Numbered from the stretch's first letter, positions 1-12,004 are shown. The stretch is 64,000 bases of DNA from Agrostemma githago (GCA_958450325.1 OY288250.1:43312683-43376682), one strand, 5' to 3'. Made by a program: numbers and translations. The notes: generated by a model from the sequence alone, not told the origin.

Positions 1-1850
1 CATCGCGAAAATCAGTCCTTAGAAGAGGACACTCCCGCTCTCGATACTTCACCACCTCTCCATCTACTACCACCCCTGCTAGTCAAGATGCCTAAACTTG
101 CTAGCCACTCTGAGCCGGAACAGACTGCCCTTCCAAAGTTGGTCAAACGTCCAACCGCCACTAACAGCATCTTTGAGATCCGTCCCGCTTTCATTACCCT
201 GGTCGAGAAGAATCAGTTTGGAGGCGATGCTAGGGAAGATCCCGCTAAACATATGAAATTTTTTACTGACTATTGCTCTACTATTCCCCTTCTTGCAGGA
301 GTTACACAGGAGCAAGTCATGGAGATGCTTTTTATGTTCTCTCTACGTGATGCGGCCAGAGAATGGATCACTGATCTCGACAAAGTCTCAGCTGGAATCA
401 ATGATTGGAATTCTGTTGCATTGGCCTTCTACAAACATTATTATCCGCCCCATAAGACGAATATGCTACGAAGTCAGATTACTAATTTTCGTCAAACACC
501 TCATGAGAATATTCATGAAGCATGGGAAAGATTCAAGAAGCTGGTCAAAGAATGTCCTCATCACGGGTTTGAAGAATGGTTCCTTTGCAATCAGTTCTAT
601 AATGGTCTATACGACGATTGTCGTAATACTCTTGATTCAGCCTGTAACGGGAGGTTCCAGTCTAATGTTTATGATGATAAGGCGTGACAGACTATTGAGG
701 ATATGGCATCTCACCATGCACGATGGGGAAATCCACGCGGCAATACCCGAGGTAATGGTAACGAGACTGACTCTGCAATCGCTAATCAATTAGCTGTTTT
801 GACTAAGCGATTCTATTCCTATGAAGCATCTAACTCAGATAAAGGAATGCATCGAGTGCATGCTATGACCCAAGAAATAGTTTGCGATGATTGTGGTGTA
901 TCAGGACATCATGCTCACGAATGCATGAGAACGCAAGAACAAGTTAATGCTTATCAATCATTCCAACGGAATCAGAACTTGCCTTACATGAATCAGCCTG
1001 GCTATAACCGTGCTTTATTATCTTATGCAAGTCAGAATGTGTTGAATCCTACAACACCTTCACCCCGCAATCCACCATATGTGCCTCCTCACGGTCGAAT
1101 GCAAGGAAATCAACAGAATTCCCAAAGACCTCAAGGTCAAAACATAATTCAGAACAATCAACAACAGTTTCCACCACTTCCTGCATTAGAGGTTCAAGCT
1201 CACCAACACTCTGTTGAAATAGCCGAACTGAGGAACATGATGATGAACATGATGACTCAATTTCAGACAGGTCATAAGATGCTCGAGAAACCAGTTACTC
1301 AGTTAGCTAATTCTCAAGCTACACGTCAGCCAGAAACCTTGCCGCCTAAGGGAAATCCACCTCAAGGTAATCAACCTCATGGGAATGAACATATCAATGC
1401 TATTACCCTAAGGAGTGGAACAGCTTACGAGGGTCCGAAGATGCCGTAACCAGAAAACGAGGTTGGGAAGGAAACAAGAGATGAAGCTGAGAAAGAAGCG
1501 GGAAACGACGAACAAACCGGTCGGGATAACAACGAACCGACCGGTTCAGAATCGAACCGATCGGGACAAAGACAAACCGACCGGTTCACCATCAAACCGA
1601 TCGGTTCGTCCATCGAAGCAGCCTAATTCTTCTACTGCCCAACACGTGAAGCTCCCATTCCCAAGTCGTCAGCGCAACAGCAAGATCGACGGTCAATTCA
1701 GTAAGTTTATGGATGTCGTGAAGAATCTTCAGGTAACCGTTCCGTTTACTGAGTTAATTACTCAATTACCTGCATATGCTAAATTTTTGAAAGACATACT
1801 TACTAGGAAGCGTTCTTTTAATGAGGTTGAGACGATTGCTTTTACGACTT
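1..1850 (+). pseudogene. Athila-like Ty3/gypsy gag, truncated and broken (element A)
   Basis: Gag is the structural protein of the retrotransposon particle. The frame is open from base 1, so the 5' part lies outside the window; the first ATG is at 88. Residues translated from about 190 to 680 match the Retrotrans_gag region (a tryptophan-rich core including HEAWERFKKLV), and a zinc knuckle CX2CX4HX4C follows at about 889-930. An in-frame TGA at 685-687 sits where the related Gag of B1 continues with tryptophan, so it is probably TGG to TGA. A frameshift between about 1410 and 1450 moves the rest to another frame, where the conserved segment from VKLPFPSRQ to LTRKRSFNEVETIAFT is readable up to about 1845. 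Similarity stops abruptly there, before the protease. No pol follows. Family assignment rests on resemblance to the B1 and B2 Gags and on known Athila Gag features. Confidence 0.88.
1517..1604. repeat. Five palindromes CCGRYCGG at an exact 20-bp period inside gag
   Basis: CCGGTCGG, CCGACCGG, CCGATCGG, CCGACCGG and CCGATCGG start at 1517, 1537, 1557, 1577 and 1597. Most are flanked by AA and TT, giving AACCGATCGGTT-type palindromes. The 20-bp period is not a multiple of three, so successive copies are read in different frames and the repeat cannot encode a repeated peptide. It lies in the variable linker between the zinc knuckle and the conserved C-terminal Gag segment. Confidence 0.9.
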
Positions 1851-1892
1851 GTAAAGGGATTAAATGGACTTTGGACGGTGTTCGTAATTAAA

Positions 1893-2971
1893 CGTATTTG
1901 ACCCGAAGTCAATTTTAATACTAGATAATTATACGCGGTATTAGTATTATAACGGAAAGTAAATGAACGAAAATTAAATGTTAAGTGTTAGAGTACATAA
2001 AAAAATGTTAGAATGCGAAAAAATAAATGTTAGTAACAAAATTAAAATGTTAGTGTTAGTATAATTAATATAAATAGTATATATATGTGTGTGTGTGTGT
2101 GTTATGTGTGTGTAAAGATGAGGAAGAGAGGGAAGAAGAGAGAAGTCGGGATTTGATTTTACACCCTCAACCTACATGCTTTCGTCTCTCAAAAATGGGC
2201 TTGTCTAGTAGCGGCAAAGGCGCGGGAGCGTCGAGATATGTAGGCAAGTTATGGTGTGTATGGTTTGTGGAGAGAATGCTCTTGATTTTTACGAGTTTTG
2301 ATCTCGGAATGCGTGTGTATTTGTGTGTGAATGTGGACGTAGGAGTGTAGGTTTGAATGTTCGAAGTGTGTTGCATAATGTTGGGTTTTTTTATGATTGA
2401 AGAAAGATGTGTTGTGCAAATGTGAGGGGGTGTATTTATAGAGTACACCCCAGTTTAGGGTCACTCAATCGAGTGGCCCTAAGTGCACTCAATCGAGTGC
2501 CTAGCTGAGAAGGTGCATGTGGGATTTTCGGGAGCCTACTCGATCGTGTGGACCCATGTCACTCGATCGAGTGGGTCAATACGGGTATAGTGTATTTAGA
2601 AAAGGAATTTTTTTACCTTTTTTGAATGTGATTTGGTTGTTGAGCATGCTTTGACTTTGTATTTAGACACATGCATGGCTGGTTTCGTCTCGGGATTCGA
2701 TTTTGACCGAGTTTTGACTCGGTCGCTGAAAGACGGTTTTATTTTCGGGGACGATTTTGGCTCAAATTAGTCTTATTTTATTGGAAACGACCCACTGGGC
2801 CTGAATTTGAGGTCGGTTTTGTGAGATTTGTACTCTGCTAAAAGTCCATGCCGGATACTATTGATTTTGAGCCCATATTCGAGCGCATTAAAACATGTTT
2901 ACGTCCGATCATCATCGGGTGTTTTGTTAGAGACTGCTATAGACACAAGCAGTCAAACGCGAGTCTTTACA
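1893..2971 (-). mobile_element. Decayed partial LTR of a Tat/Ogre-like element
   Basis: Read on the minus strand, the 5' end (2971 downward) resembles the LTR starts at 21851 and 58427 (TGTAGACACC...TTTGACCGCC...TGTCTATAGCAG), with substitutions. The block around 2690-2900 matches the solo LTR at 19680-19900, including the segments about GACCCACTGGGCCTGA and CGATCATCATCGGGTGTT. The segment near 2150-2250 matches 19080-19170. The other LTR end (TGTGGACATGACATAGG type) is missing, so this is a fragment whose left border, against element A, is approximate. A (GT)n microsatellite lies at about 2087-2110. Confidence 0.75.
2433..2576 (-). promoter_or_regulatory. Tat LTR promoter: TATA box with upstream CTCGATCGAG array
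   Basis: On the minus strand TATAAATA (2440-2433) is preceded by four copies of CACTCRATCGAGTG at about 2463-2478, 2487-2502, 2547-2562 and 2560-2575; the third copy reads CTACTCGATCGTGTGG. The start-to-start spacing inside each pair is 23-24 bp. Position relative to the LTR start is that of a U3 core promoter. Function is inferred from the shared layout with the LTRs at 17737-19958 and 58427-61014. Confidence 0.6.
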
Positions 2972-4230
2972 TCGTGACACTAGTAATTAAATTACATCAA
3001 TTTTATAATTTCGCCATATTTCATCAATTTATTATTTTAACTCAAATCGTATTTTAAATATAATAACCGAGATTTTTATACTTGTTTAATAAATTAATTT
3101 TTGTTTTACGATTTATACTAATAAACTAGAAGATAGTCGTTTTGTTTTGAAATACATTTTTAGTCGAGGCTATTTTTACTAATAACCTCTTATTTGTTTC
3201 CGATTGACTATTTTTAGTAAAATCTGTATTATTTATTAATAAAAGCTATTTGTTAAAAATAATTGGAAATCTTTGTAAATCGGTTTTCATTTACAAAACT
3301 CGTTGACTCAATTAATTTTGATATCGTTTTTCTTAAAACATCTCTTTTCTAAAATCTATAGTTTTAACTCGATTTCCTAATTATTTATAAAATATTGTAC
3401 GATATATTGACTTATTATATTTTATTTTTATTTTGAGTAGCGAATTTAGAAATATATTAAAGCTACGATAACGACGATAATAATAAAATGTTAATTTCGT
3501 TAGAAATACTTTTTTTATATGTTTCGCTTATTTTAATCACTTACGTATTTTCAATAATAATATTTCTACGTTAAGTTTCTAAAATTAGTAAGTTTCTATT
3601 TATAGAATGTTTTTCCCTTTAATATGAAATGTTTATTTCTTTTATTTTCATATTATTTACGATGATGATTATATCTTTTGTTTATATCGATAATGGCATG
3701 TGTTGGAGTTATGGAATAAAGACAAGTGTGGGGTTAGAGTAATAAAGTCTGGGATGTACGTATTTATCATCAGCTATAAAGCCGGTGTGCCTATTTGGGA
3801 CACATTTGGTCGTTGAACTACGCGTAGTTTCGCCCAGGAGAGTGTATGTTTTGACCTTAAGCTAGATATCGCATCGTGTTAATCGTCGTCAGCTGAACTA
3901 GACATAATTGTTGTCTAGGAGAGGTATGCACTACTTAAACCAGGACCTCGCTGCACGCAGTTCTGTTATAGTTGAGTTGCCTAGTTAGAGACTGGATTCT
4001 GTTATGAGTTAAGTATTAATCTAGGAGTGTACTTTGATCTAGTTGATTTTAGTTGACTAGGATTAATGATGTCTTTCTTGTCCTTAATGCAACCAGTTAA
4101 CTTACGGAACGTCAAAACTTGCGTAATAATTAATTAGTTAGAATTGGTGGTCGAGTTGCTCGACACCGGTTAAAAGTAAGGAAAGATAGTGAGATTTAGT
4201 AGTTAAATACTCCAGAGTTAATCTACTAAT

Positions 4231-4826
4231 CAGGGGCGGACCCAGGAATGAAATGTATATGGGGCTAGATTTACGAATGGTCGAAACTTTTCAATAAAAA
4301 AATCCAGGCCGCGATATAGTATCCCTATTGAATATTGACTTTTATTATCAAATGCTAGAAGGTCGACATGAAAATATAATCATAAGTGATGTAATTAAAA
4401 ATTATATACCATGCCATGAATAAAAAATATATATAGGAGGTCTCATGTGAAACAGGCTCACAAAGTCATAATAATCGCATTGTAAGATCGTCTCACATGA
4501 AAACATTGGTAGAAAAATAAGTATAACTTAATTTTTTTTCATATTAATGACCATTATATGATATGATACCTAATAATTCGACTTAAATATATTTTTCTTT
4601 GTCATGAAATACATTAAAACTGATTGTCATATAAGGAAGTGAGGCTGGTAGCAAATAATAAGGAAAATTGACAACAGCCGAACTCGAACCTGAATCCTCC
4701 CCGGCCATGGTTGAATACACAACCAACTCAGCTACAACCCATCTACGTAAAATATAGCACTTCAATTGTATTTGCCATAACTACTAGGGCTATAGCCCAA
4801 GTAGCCAAGCCCTAGGTCCGCCCCTG
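4231..4826. mobile_element. Non-autonomous hAT element with 8-bp TSD CTACTAAT
   Basis: The termini are CAGGGGCGGACCCAGG (4231) and its near-perfect inverted copy CCTAGGTCCGCCCCTG ending at 4826. The same 8 bp, CTACTAAT, flank the element at 4223-4230 and 4827-4834. TIR type and TSD length are diagnostic of hAT transposons. There is no transposase; the interior is AT-rich and holds a tRNA-like block. Confidence 0.93.
4676..4743 (-). other. tRNA-like block with consensus Pol III A and B boxes inside the hAT element
   Basis: On the minus strand TAGCTGAGTTGG (4734-4723) fits the A-box consensus TRGCNNAGYNGG, and GGTTCGAGTTC (4690-4680) fits the B box GGTTCRANNCY. They lie about 33 bp apart, as in tRNA genes and tRNA-derived SINEs. 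The short minus-strand reading frame here is a by-product. It may be a SINE captured by the hAT element or a tRNA relic; no cloverleaf was folded. Confidence 0.6.
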
Positions 4827-5208
4827 CTACTAATAGAATGATATTGGTAAGACGGATGGAGGAAGTAACTGGATTATTAACTGAGTCTAAGAAATATATG
4901 AGCCAAATTGTTATGCTTGTTTCACTTGTTTAGATTAGGATATTATATATTGTTTATTATGGAGTAATTCGTTAGTTTAGTTATTCGATGCACACTAAAT
5001 GAATCCCCCCATTCCGTACATGCTCTTGTTAATAGTGTTAATATCTAGTTAATATGCGTAAATATGAATTGGACTACTTAATTAATAAATCGTCTCTCCG
5101 TGAGATCGACCCTTACTTGTACTATACTAGGTAATTTCAATATCGCTTGTATGATAAAAGTAAGGTTATAAATTACTAATTTGAGTGTGATAACGACACG
5201 TATCAACC

Positions 5209-7967
5209 GAGATCAAAGGGAGAGTGTCCCACAGGGTTTTAAGTTCGACAAAAGTTTGGTCGGGCAAGTATGGTGTGAGGATGCGATTGCTAAAGGGTTT
5301 GAGAGAAGGTGCGAAGGCCAGGTCGAGGGGCTAAACCAATGCGGGCGAGCCCTTCATGCCCGGAAGAAGACCTCAATTAGGAGGATAGAACGTGATATTT
5401 CGAAGAAACGTAAACAAATTGCACAAATTAACAAGGGGGCGAACGGAGATCGAGGTGGCTAGAAGATGGAAACTAGTGGCCTAAGTTACGGATTTATGCC
5501 GTCAGGAGGAAAGTTTCTGGCGACAAAGATCGAGAGTGTTATGGTTGAAGGAGAGGGACCAGAATACTAGTTTTTTACATAAGAGGGCAGGGGAGCGAAA
5601 GAAAAAGAATCAAATCAATGCACTCATAGATGATAATGGGATGAAACGGACAGGCAAGGAGGAGGTAGAGGTGTTAATGAGACGAGACAGCTCGCGAGCA
5701 GCTCGAGCTCGACTCGGCCAAAGCTCGGCTCGTGCGAGCTCGAATCGAGATCGGGCTCAGCTCGAACACTTAACGAGTCGAGATGAGAAAGGCGTGGCTC
5801 AGCTCGAAAAGGTCGCGAGCAGCTCAATTTGATGTGATTAGTTAATATTTTGCTCTTATTTAATAAAATAACTAATAATAGTTACATAGTTTTTCTTATT
5901 TATTTGTCTAATACGTTTGTATATATATTTGGATCCTAGTTTATTAAAACACATCGGTGCAAAAAAACGTTAATTTTAATATGTTTATATAGGCTCGAGT
6001 TAGGCTCGAACTTGGATTTTAGCTCGCAGGCTTGCTTGCGAGCTCGATTTTTTAAAGCTCGGGTAAGCTTGAGATTGGCTCGAGTTCTAATTTTGCTTAA
6101 CGAACACGAGTCGAGCAAGGACAAACTCATGCTCGGCTCGGCTCGTTTACACCCCCTAGGAGGAGGTAAGGGAGGTGCCTATTTCTTAATTTAAGCACTT
6201 GTTTTCGTCTGCTAGTCCACGCAACTTTGGTAATGTTTTCAAGGGTCTTGAAAACTATGTCACGAGTAGGATGAATATGCAACTCCAGCGAGAATATCAT
6301 GAGTTAGAGGTTATCGAAGCTTTGAACCAAATGCATTCTCTAAAGGCGCCTGGACAGGATGGGATGAATGGCTTGTTTTTCAGATGTATTCGCATGTTGT
6401 GGGTCCCGATGTGATCCCGACTGTTTTGGGCATCCTCCGAGGTAACCTAATTCCTAGGGATCTCAACAAAACCAACATCTATTTTCTGGTAATACCAAAG
6501 AAAAAAGCACCTGATAAAGTAAGTGACTTTCGCCTGATAAGTAACGTGGTTTATAAGTTGGTCGCAAAAGTCTTAGCAAACCGGCTGAAATTGTTCCTCA
6601 GGGACATAGTCTCGGAAACCAAAGTGCCTTTACACCAGGAAGGTTGATAACTGATAATGTTATAATCGCTTTTGAAATTTTGCATCACTTCAAGATTTCT
6701 AAAGCGACGGGTGGATTTATGTCGTTGAAATTGGATATGGTTAAGGCATATGACCGAATTGAGTCGGATTTCCTTGTTAAAACATTAGCGATTATGGGCT
6801 TTGATGCACGTTGGAGTAGCGGTGTTATGGAGTGTGTTTCCTCTATTTTATTCTCGGTTCTAATAAATGGTGCGACCACTCGTGAGTTTATACCTGCTAG
6901 GGGGACGAGATAGGGCGTTGTCGCCTTATTTATTTTGTCTGAGAAAGTTCTCTCAAATATGAATTGGCGGGCTATTGAACGAGGTACGCTCCACAGAATA
7001 ACAATAGCCCCTACGGCCCCAATTATTTCTCTTCTTTTTTTTGCGGACGATAGTATTTTTCTCTAAAGTAAAAGAAGGTGAGGCACAAGCCCTCAACACT
7101 GTATTGTGTAACTATGAATATGCGTCAGGGCAATTGGTTAATCTTGCAAAGACAACAGTGTCCTATGGGAAAAGGGGTACCATGCACGGGAGAGACGAGG
7201 GAATGGGACGAGTATATTACAGGTGGAGGAGGTCGATTATCAAGAAAAATACCTTGGGCTGCCAACTCTTGTTGGTCGATCGAAGAAGGCTATAACTGAC
7301 ATAATTCGAGATATTGCAAAAGAGGCACAATGCTTGGCGTTGGAAAACATTGTCTAGGGGAGGGCGGGAGATCTAGATTCATATAAAGGTTGTGTCCAAT
7401 TCGCTCCCGACCAAGTGTGTTCAAAATTCCGATGCAATTTTGTGTCGAATTTAGTTCAATTATCTCGATGTTCTGGTTGGGCCATCTCGAGTCGAAACGA
7501 CATTTGACTTGGGTATCGTGGAAAAGGCTGTGTCAGATGAAAGACTATGTAGGGATTGGCTTCCGGGACATGAAGAAATGTAACTTTGCCTTTTCATAAA
7601 AACAAGCGTGGTACTTGACTACGAATACAGACTCACTTTGGGCCCAACTCATGTGTAGTAAGTACTACGCGGGGAGCAGCGTCTTGGAAGCAAATATTGG
7701 GTCGAACCCGAGTAGCACCTGGAGAGGAATACTAGAAGCTTGAGACGTCTTGAAGAAAGGACTAAGACGGAGGATTGGGGACGGGAAACGTACCTTTGTT
7801 TGGCACGATGCATGGGTAGCTGGAAATCAGGAAGGAAAGGCGATCACCCGATGGCTACCTAACATGGGGGCAATGCGAGTTTTGAATCTGCTAGCCGAGG
7901 ATGGAAGCGGTCGATGGGATGAGACGAAGATCAATTTGATCTTGCTTCACTTTGAAGTCGAAGCAAT
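5209..7967 (+). pseudogene. L1-type LINE ORF2 (reverse transcriptase), pseudogene, interrupted
   Basis: Plant L1-type RT blocks occur in order over several frames: the endonuclease-RT linker (5209-5657), LKAPGQDGMNG (about 6340), FRLISNVVYKLVAKVLANRLK-type block (about 6527), LKLDMVKAYDR (about 6728), the catalytic FADD (about 7040), GQLVNLAKTTV (about 7129), GIGFRDM (about 7552) and FVWHDAWVAG (about 7794). RT copies the element RNA onto nicked DNA. Several stops and frameshifts break it, for example a stop just after GTR at 6911. A hAT MITE occupies 5666-6158 and element B1 cuts the frame after 7972. The 5' end abuts the Athila LTR at 5208. Confidence 0.9.
5666..6158. mobile_element. 493-bp hAT MITE in the LINE, TSD GGAGGAGG
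   Basis: The direct repeat GGAGGAGG flanks the insert at 5658-5665 and 6159-6166. The ends TAGAGGTGTTAATGAG and inverted TAGGGGGTGTAAACGAG form an imperfect TIR of the hAT type. Both subterminal zones are dense in GCTCGAGC/GCTCG motifs, which is typical of transposase-binding subterminal repeats; the centre is AT-rich. There is no transposase, and the reading frames through the GCTCG repeats are artefacts. Confidence 0.92.
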
Positions 7968-7972
7968 CACTA

Positions 7973-9539
7973 TGATGGTAAGGATTTGTCACGTCCCTAG
8001 CCAATAAATATAACACCGACTAACCTAGTGAGTAGCTAGGGTAAGTCAGGATCGATTCCACGAGGACGGTATGTCAAGGTTTAGACTATGTCGGCTTACG
8101 ACGAGACTAGATTACCAAACGAACACAAAGAATGCAATAAAAGGAAAACTAATGATGGAGGAGAAGTGATATGACTAAGCTAATGATCGAACCAATAAAT
8201 AAACTAAAAGAACGATGGCTAACTAAGAGGATTAACACAAATATGGGAAGAAGTGGGGTAGGTCGGGTTCATAGGAGTAGAAGGATAATTGGGGTGATCA
8301 AGGGTAAAGGTGTCTCCTAATCGCTAGAGTTGGTCCGGGCTCTCGCAACTTAGACCGATGTCAAAGTGAGTCCGGGCTCTCGCAACTTAGACCCTAGTCT
8401 GCACTCTCGTGACTATGACTATTCTCAACATTTCCACAAAATAAGCAATCAATGAGAAGATGAACACAAGCATGGGAAGCATGGCCACTACAACTCACAC
8501 AAGCATATCAACAAACACATAGAGTGCCTACAATGTGACTAACAACAAAGATGCAACCTTTTCCCCTTAATCAACCCTAATCATCCATAATCTACCCCTA
8601 ATCCCCCTACTAACCCCACAAAGAAACTACTCACTCATTATCAATGAGTAACTAACAATCACAAGAGAAAACAAACTCATAAACCAAACATCCATTATGA
8701 ACAATGAGAACAATGATAAGAACAATACAAAAAGAGTGAAACTAGAATGAATAAACAAGGATTAGAGAAGAGAAGATTATACCAACAATAATATGATGAA
8801 AAAGATGAAAACTTGAATTAATGAGAAACCCAAATATAATCCCAAGGTTGTGAAGCTTGGAACAATCTTCAAGAATCTTCTTAATACAAGATTAATTACA
8901 ATAACTAACTAAGGATTAAAGAGAGATTAGAACTAATAAGTGAGAGTAAATCTAGGTTTAGAGGCTTAAACTAATGTAGGGTAACCTAAGATGTCTTAAA
9001 ATTACAAGATGAGAGTATATATATGGGTACAAGAGTGAAGGAGAAGAAAAGAAGAGGCCCGTGCTGCCTCTGTAGCTTCCCGACCAGGACGGATCATCCC
9101 GATCGGGACGGCTCTGTCATCCCGATCGGGACGAGTTGGTCCCAACCGGGATGGGCTCACAGCAGCCATCCTAATGTAGCACCCCATCCCGAACGGGATG
9201 GGTCTTGTATGCCTTCCTTAAACACTCTTTGGTCCTTCCTTGCCTCTCATGGGCTTCCTACCGATTCTCGGGACTCGGGATCGGGTCTCGGAGGCTCGGG
9301 ATCAGGTCCCAAGGTCTCGGGGTCGATTCCAAGGTCTCGAGTCATCGTTCCTTTATCTCGTTGGCTCCAAAATGTGTATGTATTGAGTCGGAATCGCTCC
9401 AACTCTTCCAATTCAGCCTCGGGAACCTGAAACGAACTAAAGGAAGCATAAGAAGCCCATGAATCGCTCCAAAGGAGCGATTCCACAAGGAAAAAGGGAC
9501 CAAAACACAACAAATAGGCACTACAAACTACACTTATCA
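7973..9539 (-). repeat. B1 3' LTR
   Basis: This is a direct repeat of 16109-17665. Within it are a duplicated GTCCGGGCTCTCGCAACTTA block (about 8333-8353 and 8371-8391), the palindrome array (about 9062-9205) and the TATA box (about 9016-9023, minus). Compared with the other LTR it has one palindrome unit fewer and about 28 bp more near 9440-9480. Reading frames inside are not genes. Confidence 0.95.
9012..9205 (-). promoter_or_regulatory. B1 3' LTR promoter: TATA plus CCCGATCGGG array
   Basis: In the minus-strand sense, palindromes of the type TCCCGATCGGGA (starts near 9098, 9121, 9141 and 9187 on the plus strand, variants CCCAACCGGG and CCCGAACGGG) precede a TATATATA box at about 9023-9016. 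Adjacent spacing is 23 and 20 bp. Promoter function is inferred from position. Confidence 0.6.
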
Positions 9540-9540
9540 A

Positions 9541-9555
9541 CTCCCCCACACTTAA
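9541..9555 (-). other. B1 polypurine tract next to the 3' LTR
   Basis: On the minus strand TTAAGTGTGGGGGAG lies one or two bases before the 3' LTR start TGATAAG, the normal position of the plus-strand primer in LTR elements. Confidence 0.85.
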
Positions 9556-11999
9556 CCCTTACTCGCCCTCGCGTAAGCACACACTAACTACTAAACTAGC
9601 CGAATGGGTATTAGCGCACCCTACGCCCCTTCAACTCACGCGAGTGCACTTAGAGGACAAGTGCACTCCGCAAGGCAAGTTGGGTCTTGCGACAAAACTG
9701 TGGATGCAACCGGACACAAAACACATAAACAAACAAACACACAAACAAACACCTAATCGGTTGCACCCAAAACAAAAGAAATACCGCTTCCCTCTAAAAG
9801 CGGTGAATGAAATACCGGTTTAGGACTCGAGGTAAGTGACAACGTTCCCAAACTAACAATACAAACCGAGGTGAACTAAACCCTAATAGTATGACGATAA
9901 AGCAATAAAAACGTTGGTAACTTACATAGGTCCTCCTAACTTTCTAAAAACGTACTACGGGACGATCGGTGGAGTGGAAAAGTGAGGAACCACGGTGTTA
10001 GTCGACACTGTAGGTAAGTGAGACCCCGCCCCCTTTAGCGTGAGTCAAGAGGGTCGTCCCGTGTCCAAGACCGCCTAACTAGTCCAAGTAAAAAGGTGGA
10101 AATATGCAAAATGAGGGAAGACCGACTAATGCCGCTATCATCCTTCCTCGGGACTCGGTCCTTTAGTAGGCTCTTCACGGCAAAAGTCGGAAAAAGGTTT
10201 ATTTTTGTGGGGATTTCTTTTTGTGAGACGGGTTTTCTTTTGGCATTTTCTTTCTTTTCGACATTTTGATTTGTTTGTTGCCATGCCATTTCTTTTTCTT
10301 CTTTTCTATTTTCTTTTTGGCTTTTCTGCCTTTTCTTTTTCTTCATTCTTTTCTTTCTTTCATTTTTCTTTCTTTTCTTATCTTTGCCCTTTTTTTGGCA
10401 AGATTTGGCTTTTTGGCATTTCTTGACAATGGAGAAAGAGAGAATTCACGAATTTGCATTTTATTTGTGTGGGTATGTGTAGGAGGTAGGTGAATGGGTA
10501 AGTCGGGGTTGCGCATTCCCTTCAAACCCACAAAAAGTGGAAAACTTAGACTAATCAAACAATCCTAAACACGGTCACCTAAGGGACGGGGCTCGGCAAC
10601 CAAGGCCTTTTCACACCGTGGGTGGTCATAATGGTCAAAAGTGCAAATCCCGTAGTAAATCCCTAGTAAGCTAGATGGACTCAAGGTAAAGGACCAACGA
10701 ACTCATTGATTTAAGGTCATTCTACTAGATTAAAGTCCAAAACTCGATTTATACAACTAGGAAGGGAAAAATAGACACTCACACACTAGCCTCTAAACCG
10801 GGTTTTCGAGAACCATTTACACACAAGACACACAACAAAACACAAAACAAAGACTCAACGAAAACGAAAGAAAAAGAAGCAAAAGCAACAAAACAAGAAC
10901 AAAACAAAACAAACACATACAAAACAAACACCACCCCGAACTTCCAAATGAGCAACCAATCATCCACAAACTTTACAAAGCTCAACCCGAGCACACCACA
11001 ACACATATCTCCTCCAAACTCCACAAGAAACAAAGAGGAAAAAAGGTTGAAAAGATGTTACCGGGTGCCTTGAAAGCTCTCCAAAGCTAGCGGTGAATAA
11101 GCGACCTATAAGGAAAAAGGGAGGCAAAACACGCACACAAACAAATATACGACACAATGACACAAAAGGAAAACACACAAGAAAAATCTTTTTGATTTTT
11201 GTGAAAAAAAATTCAAATTTTTAGGGATTTTTAAGATTTTTTTCGAAAAACTAAGAAGATAAAACTAACTATACTAGAATATCGCTCCCCCACACTTAAA
11301 TCGAGCAATGTCCTCATATGCTCAATCGTAGAGTGCGGAGAGACAAAAGAAAGAAAATGAAACTACGAAAAGAAAACTAAAAATTTAAAATAAAGCGAAG
11401 AAATGGTAGAAGGTGTTCCGCCGGGTGTAGTCAAGTCACCATGGGCCGAGACAAGAAAAAGATATGGATGGGGGAAGAAAGAAAAAGAAGGAAATAAAAG
11501 GAAATGGGAGGGGAGGGCTAGGTGTAATCAAGTCACCTAGCCCGGATTCCGCCTAAATCCGACTAGATCCTCAAAAAAAAAAGTGAAAAACTTGCAAGTT
11601 GGACTAATCAATTGACTCTCGACGTAATCACGTCGTCGGGAGTCGGGAGCTGCCATACTACGGCCTCGAAGGCCACTAAGATCCCATGACTCAAGGGAAG
11701 GGGGGCAAGCAATGAAAAATAAGCGATAAAAAGATGGAAACGTAAGGATAGTTACCAAACCTAGCGGTTAGTAACTCACTTGCTCCATCGTCTCGATGAT
11801 CATTGAAGGCTCGTCGCTTGTCTTCTCGGGCGCCATCTCGCTTCACACTCAAGAAGGAGCCATGGTCGGGATAGTAATGGTGTGAGGGGATGGTATTTGA
11901 TGTGAGAGTCGGTGTAAAGTGAATAGGAATTGGAGTGAGGGCATGAAAATGAAGTATAAGGGGCATATGATAAGGTTTGGGTAGCTAAGGAGGTTGGGA
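9556..11999. other. B1 non-coding 3' internal region
   Basis: About 2.4 kb with no credible gene. It holds a T-rich (sense purine-rich) tract at about 10190-10430, a second PPT-like motif at 11285-11300, and collinear similarity to B2 (22524-24970) and P (40317-42757). Apparent reading frames translate low-complexity sequence, so I do not call them. Confidence 0.8.
11285..11300 (-). other. Internal second polypurine-tract copy in B1
   Basis: Minus strand TTTAAGTGTGGGGGAG nearly repeats the terminal PPT but lies about 1.75 kb upstream of it and is followed by CGATATTC instead of an LTR. The same motif occurs in B2 (24259-24274) and P (41026-41041). Confidence 0.7.
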
Positions 12000-12004
12000 G
12001 GGGG

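Larger units (their letters stand above)
2972..5208 (+). mobile_element. Athila-type LTR region, probably the 3' LTR of element A
   Basis: The right end reads like an Athila-group LTR terminus: a segment near 5100-5115 (GTGAGATCGACCCTTACTTG) and the terminal ACACGTATCA ending at 5208, after which LINE coding sequence begins at once. The same strand and proximity to the element A gag suggest it is that element's 3' LTR after loss of pol. The LTR start is not resolved: 2972-3700 is AT-rich and I find nothing recognisable in it. A hAT element is nested at 4231-4826. No coding region is supported here. Confidence 0.5.

Noticed and set aside
4676..4743. Functional tRNA gene
   Set aside because: Boxes fit, but it lies in a MITE and I cannot support a cloverleaf or anticodon from reading alone.
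9023..9430. ORFs across the LTR palindromes (SRSGR, PDRDG-type peptides)
   Set aside because: Translations of CCCGATCGGGAC repeats, present on both strands and in every array.
10190..10430. Overlapping ORFs rich in F, S and L or K and E
   Set aside because: They translate the TTTTCTTT tract on both strands; low-complexity and not conserved as protein in B2 or P.
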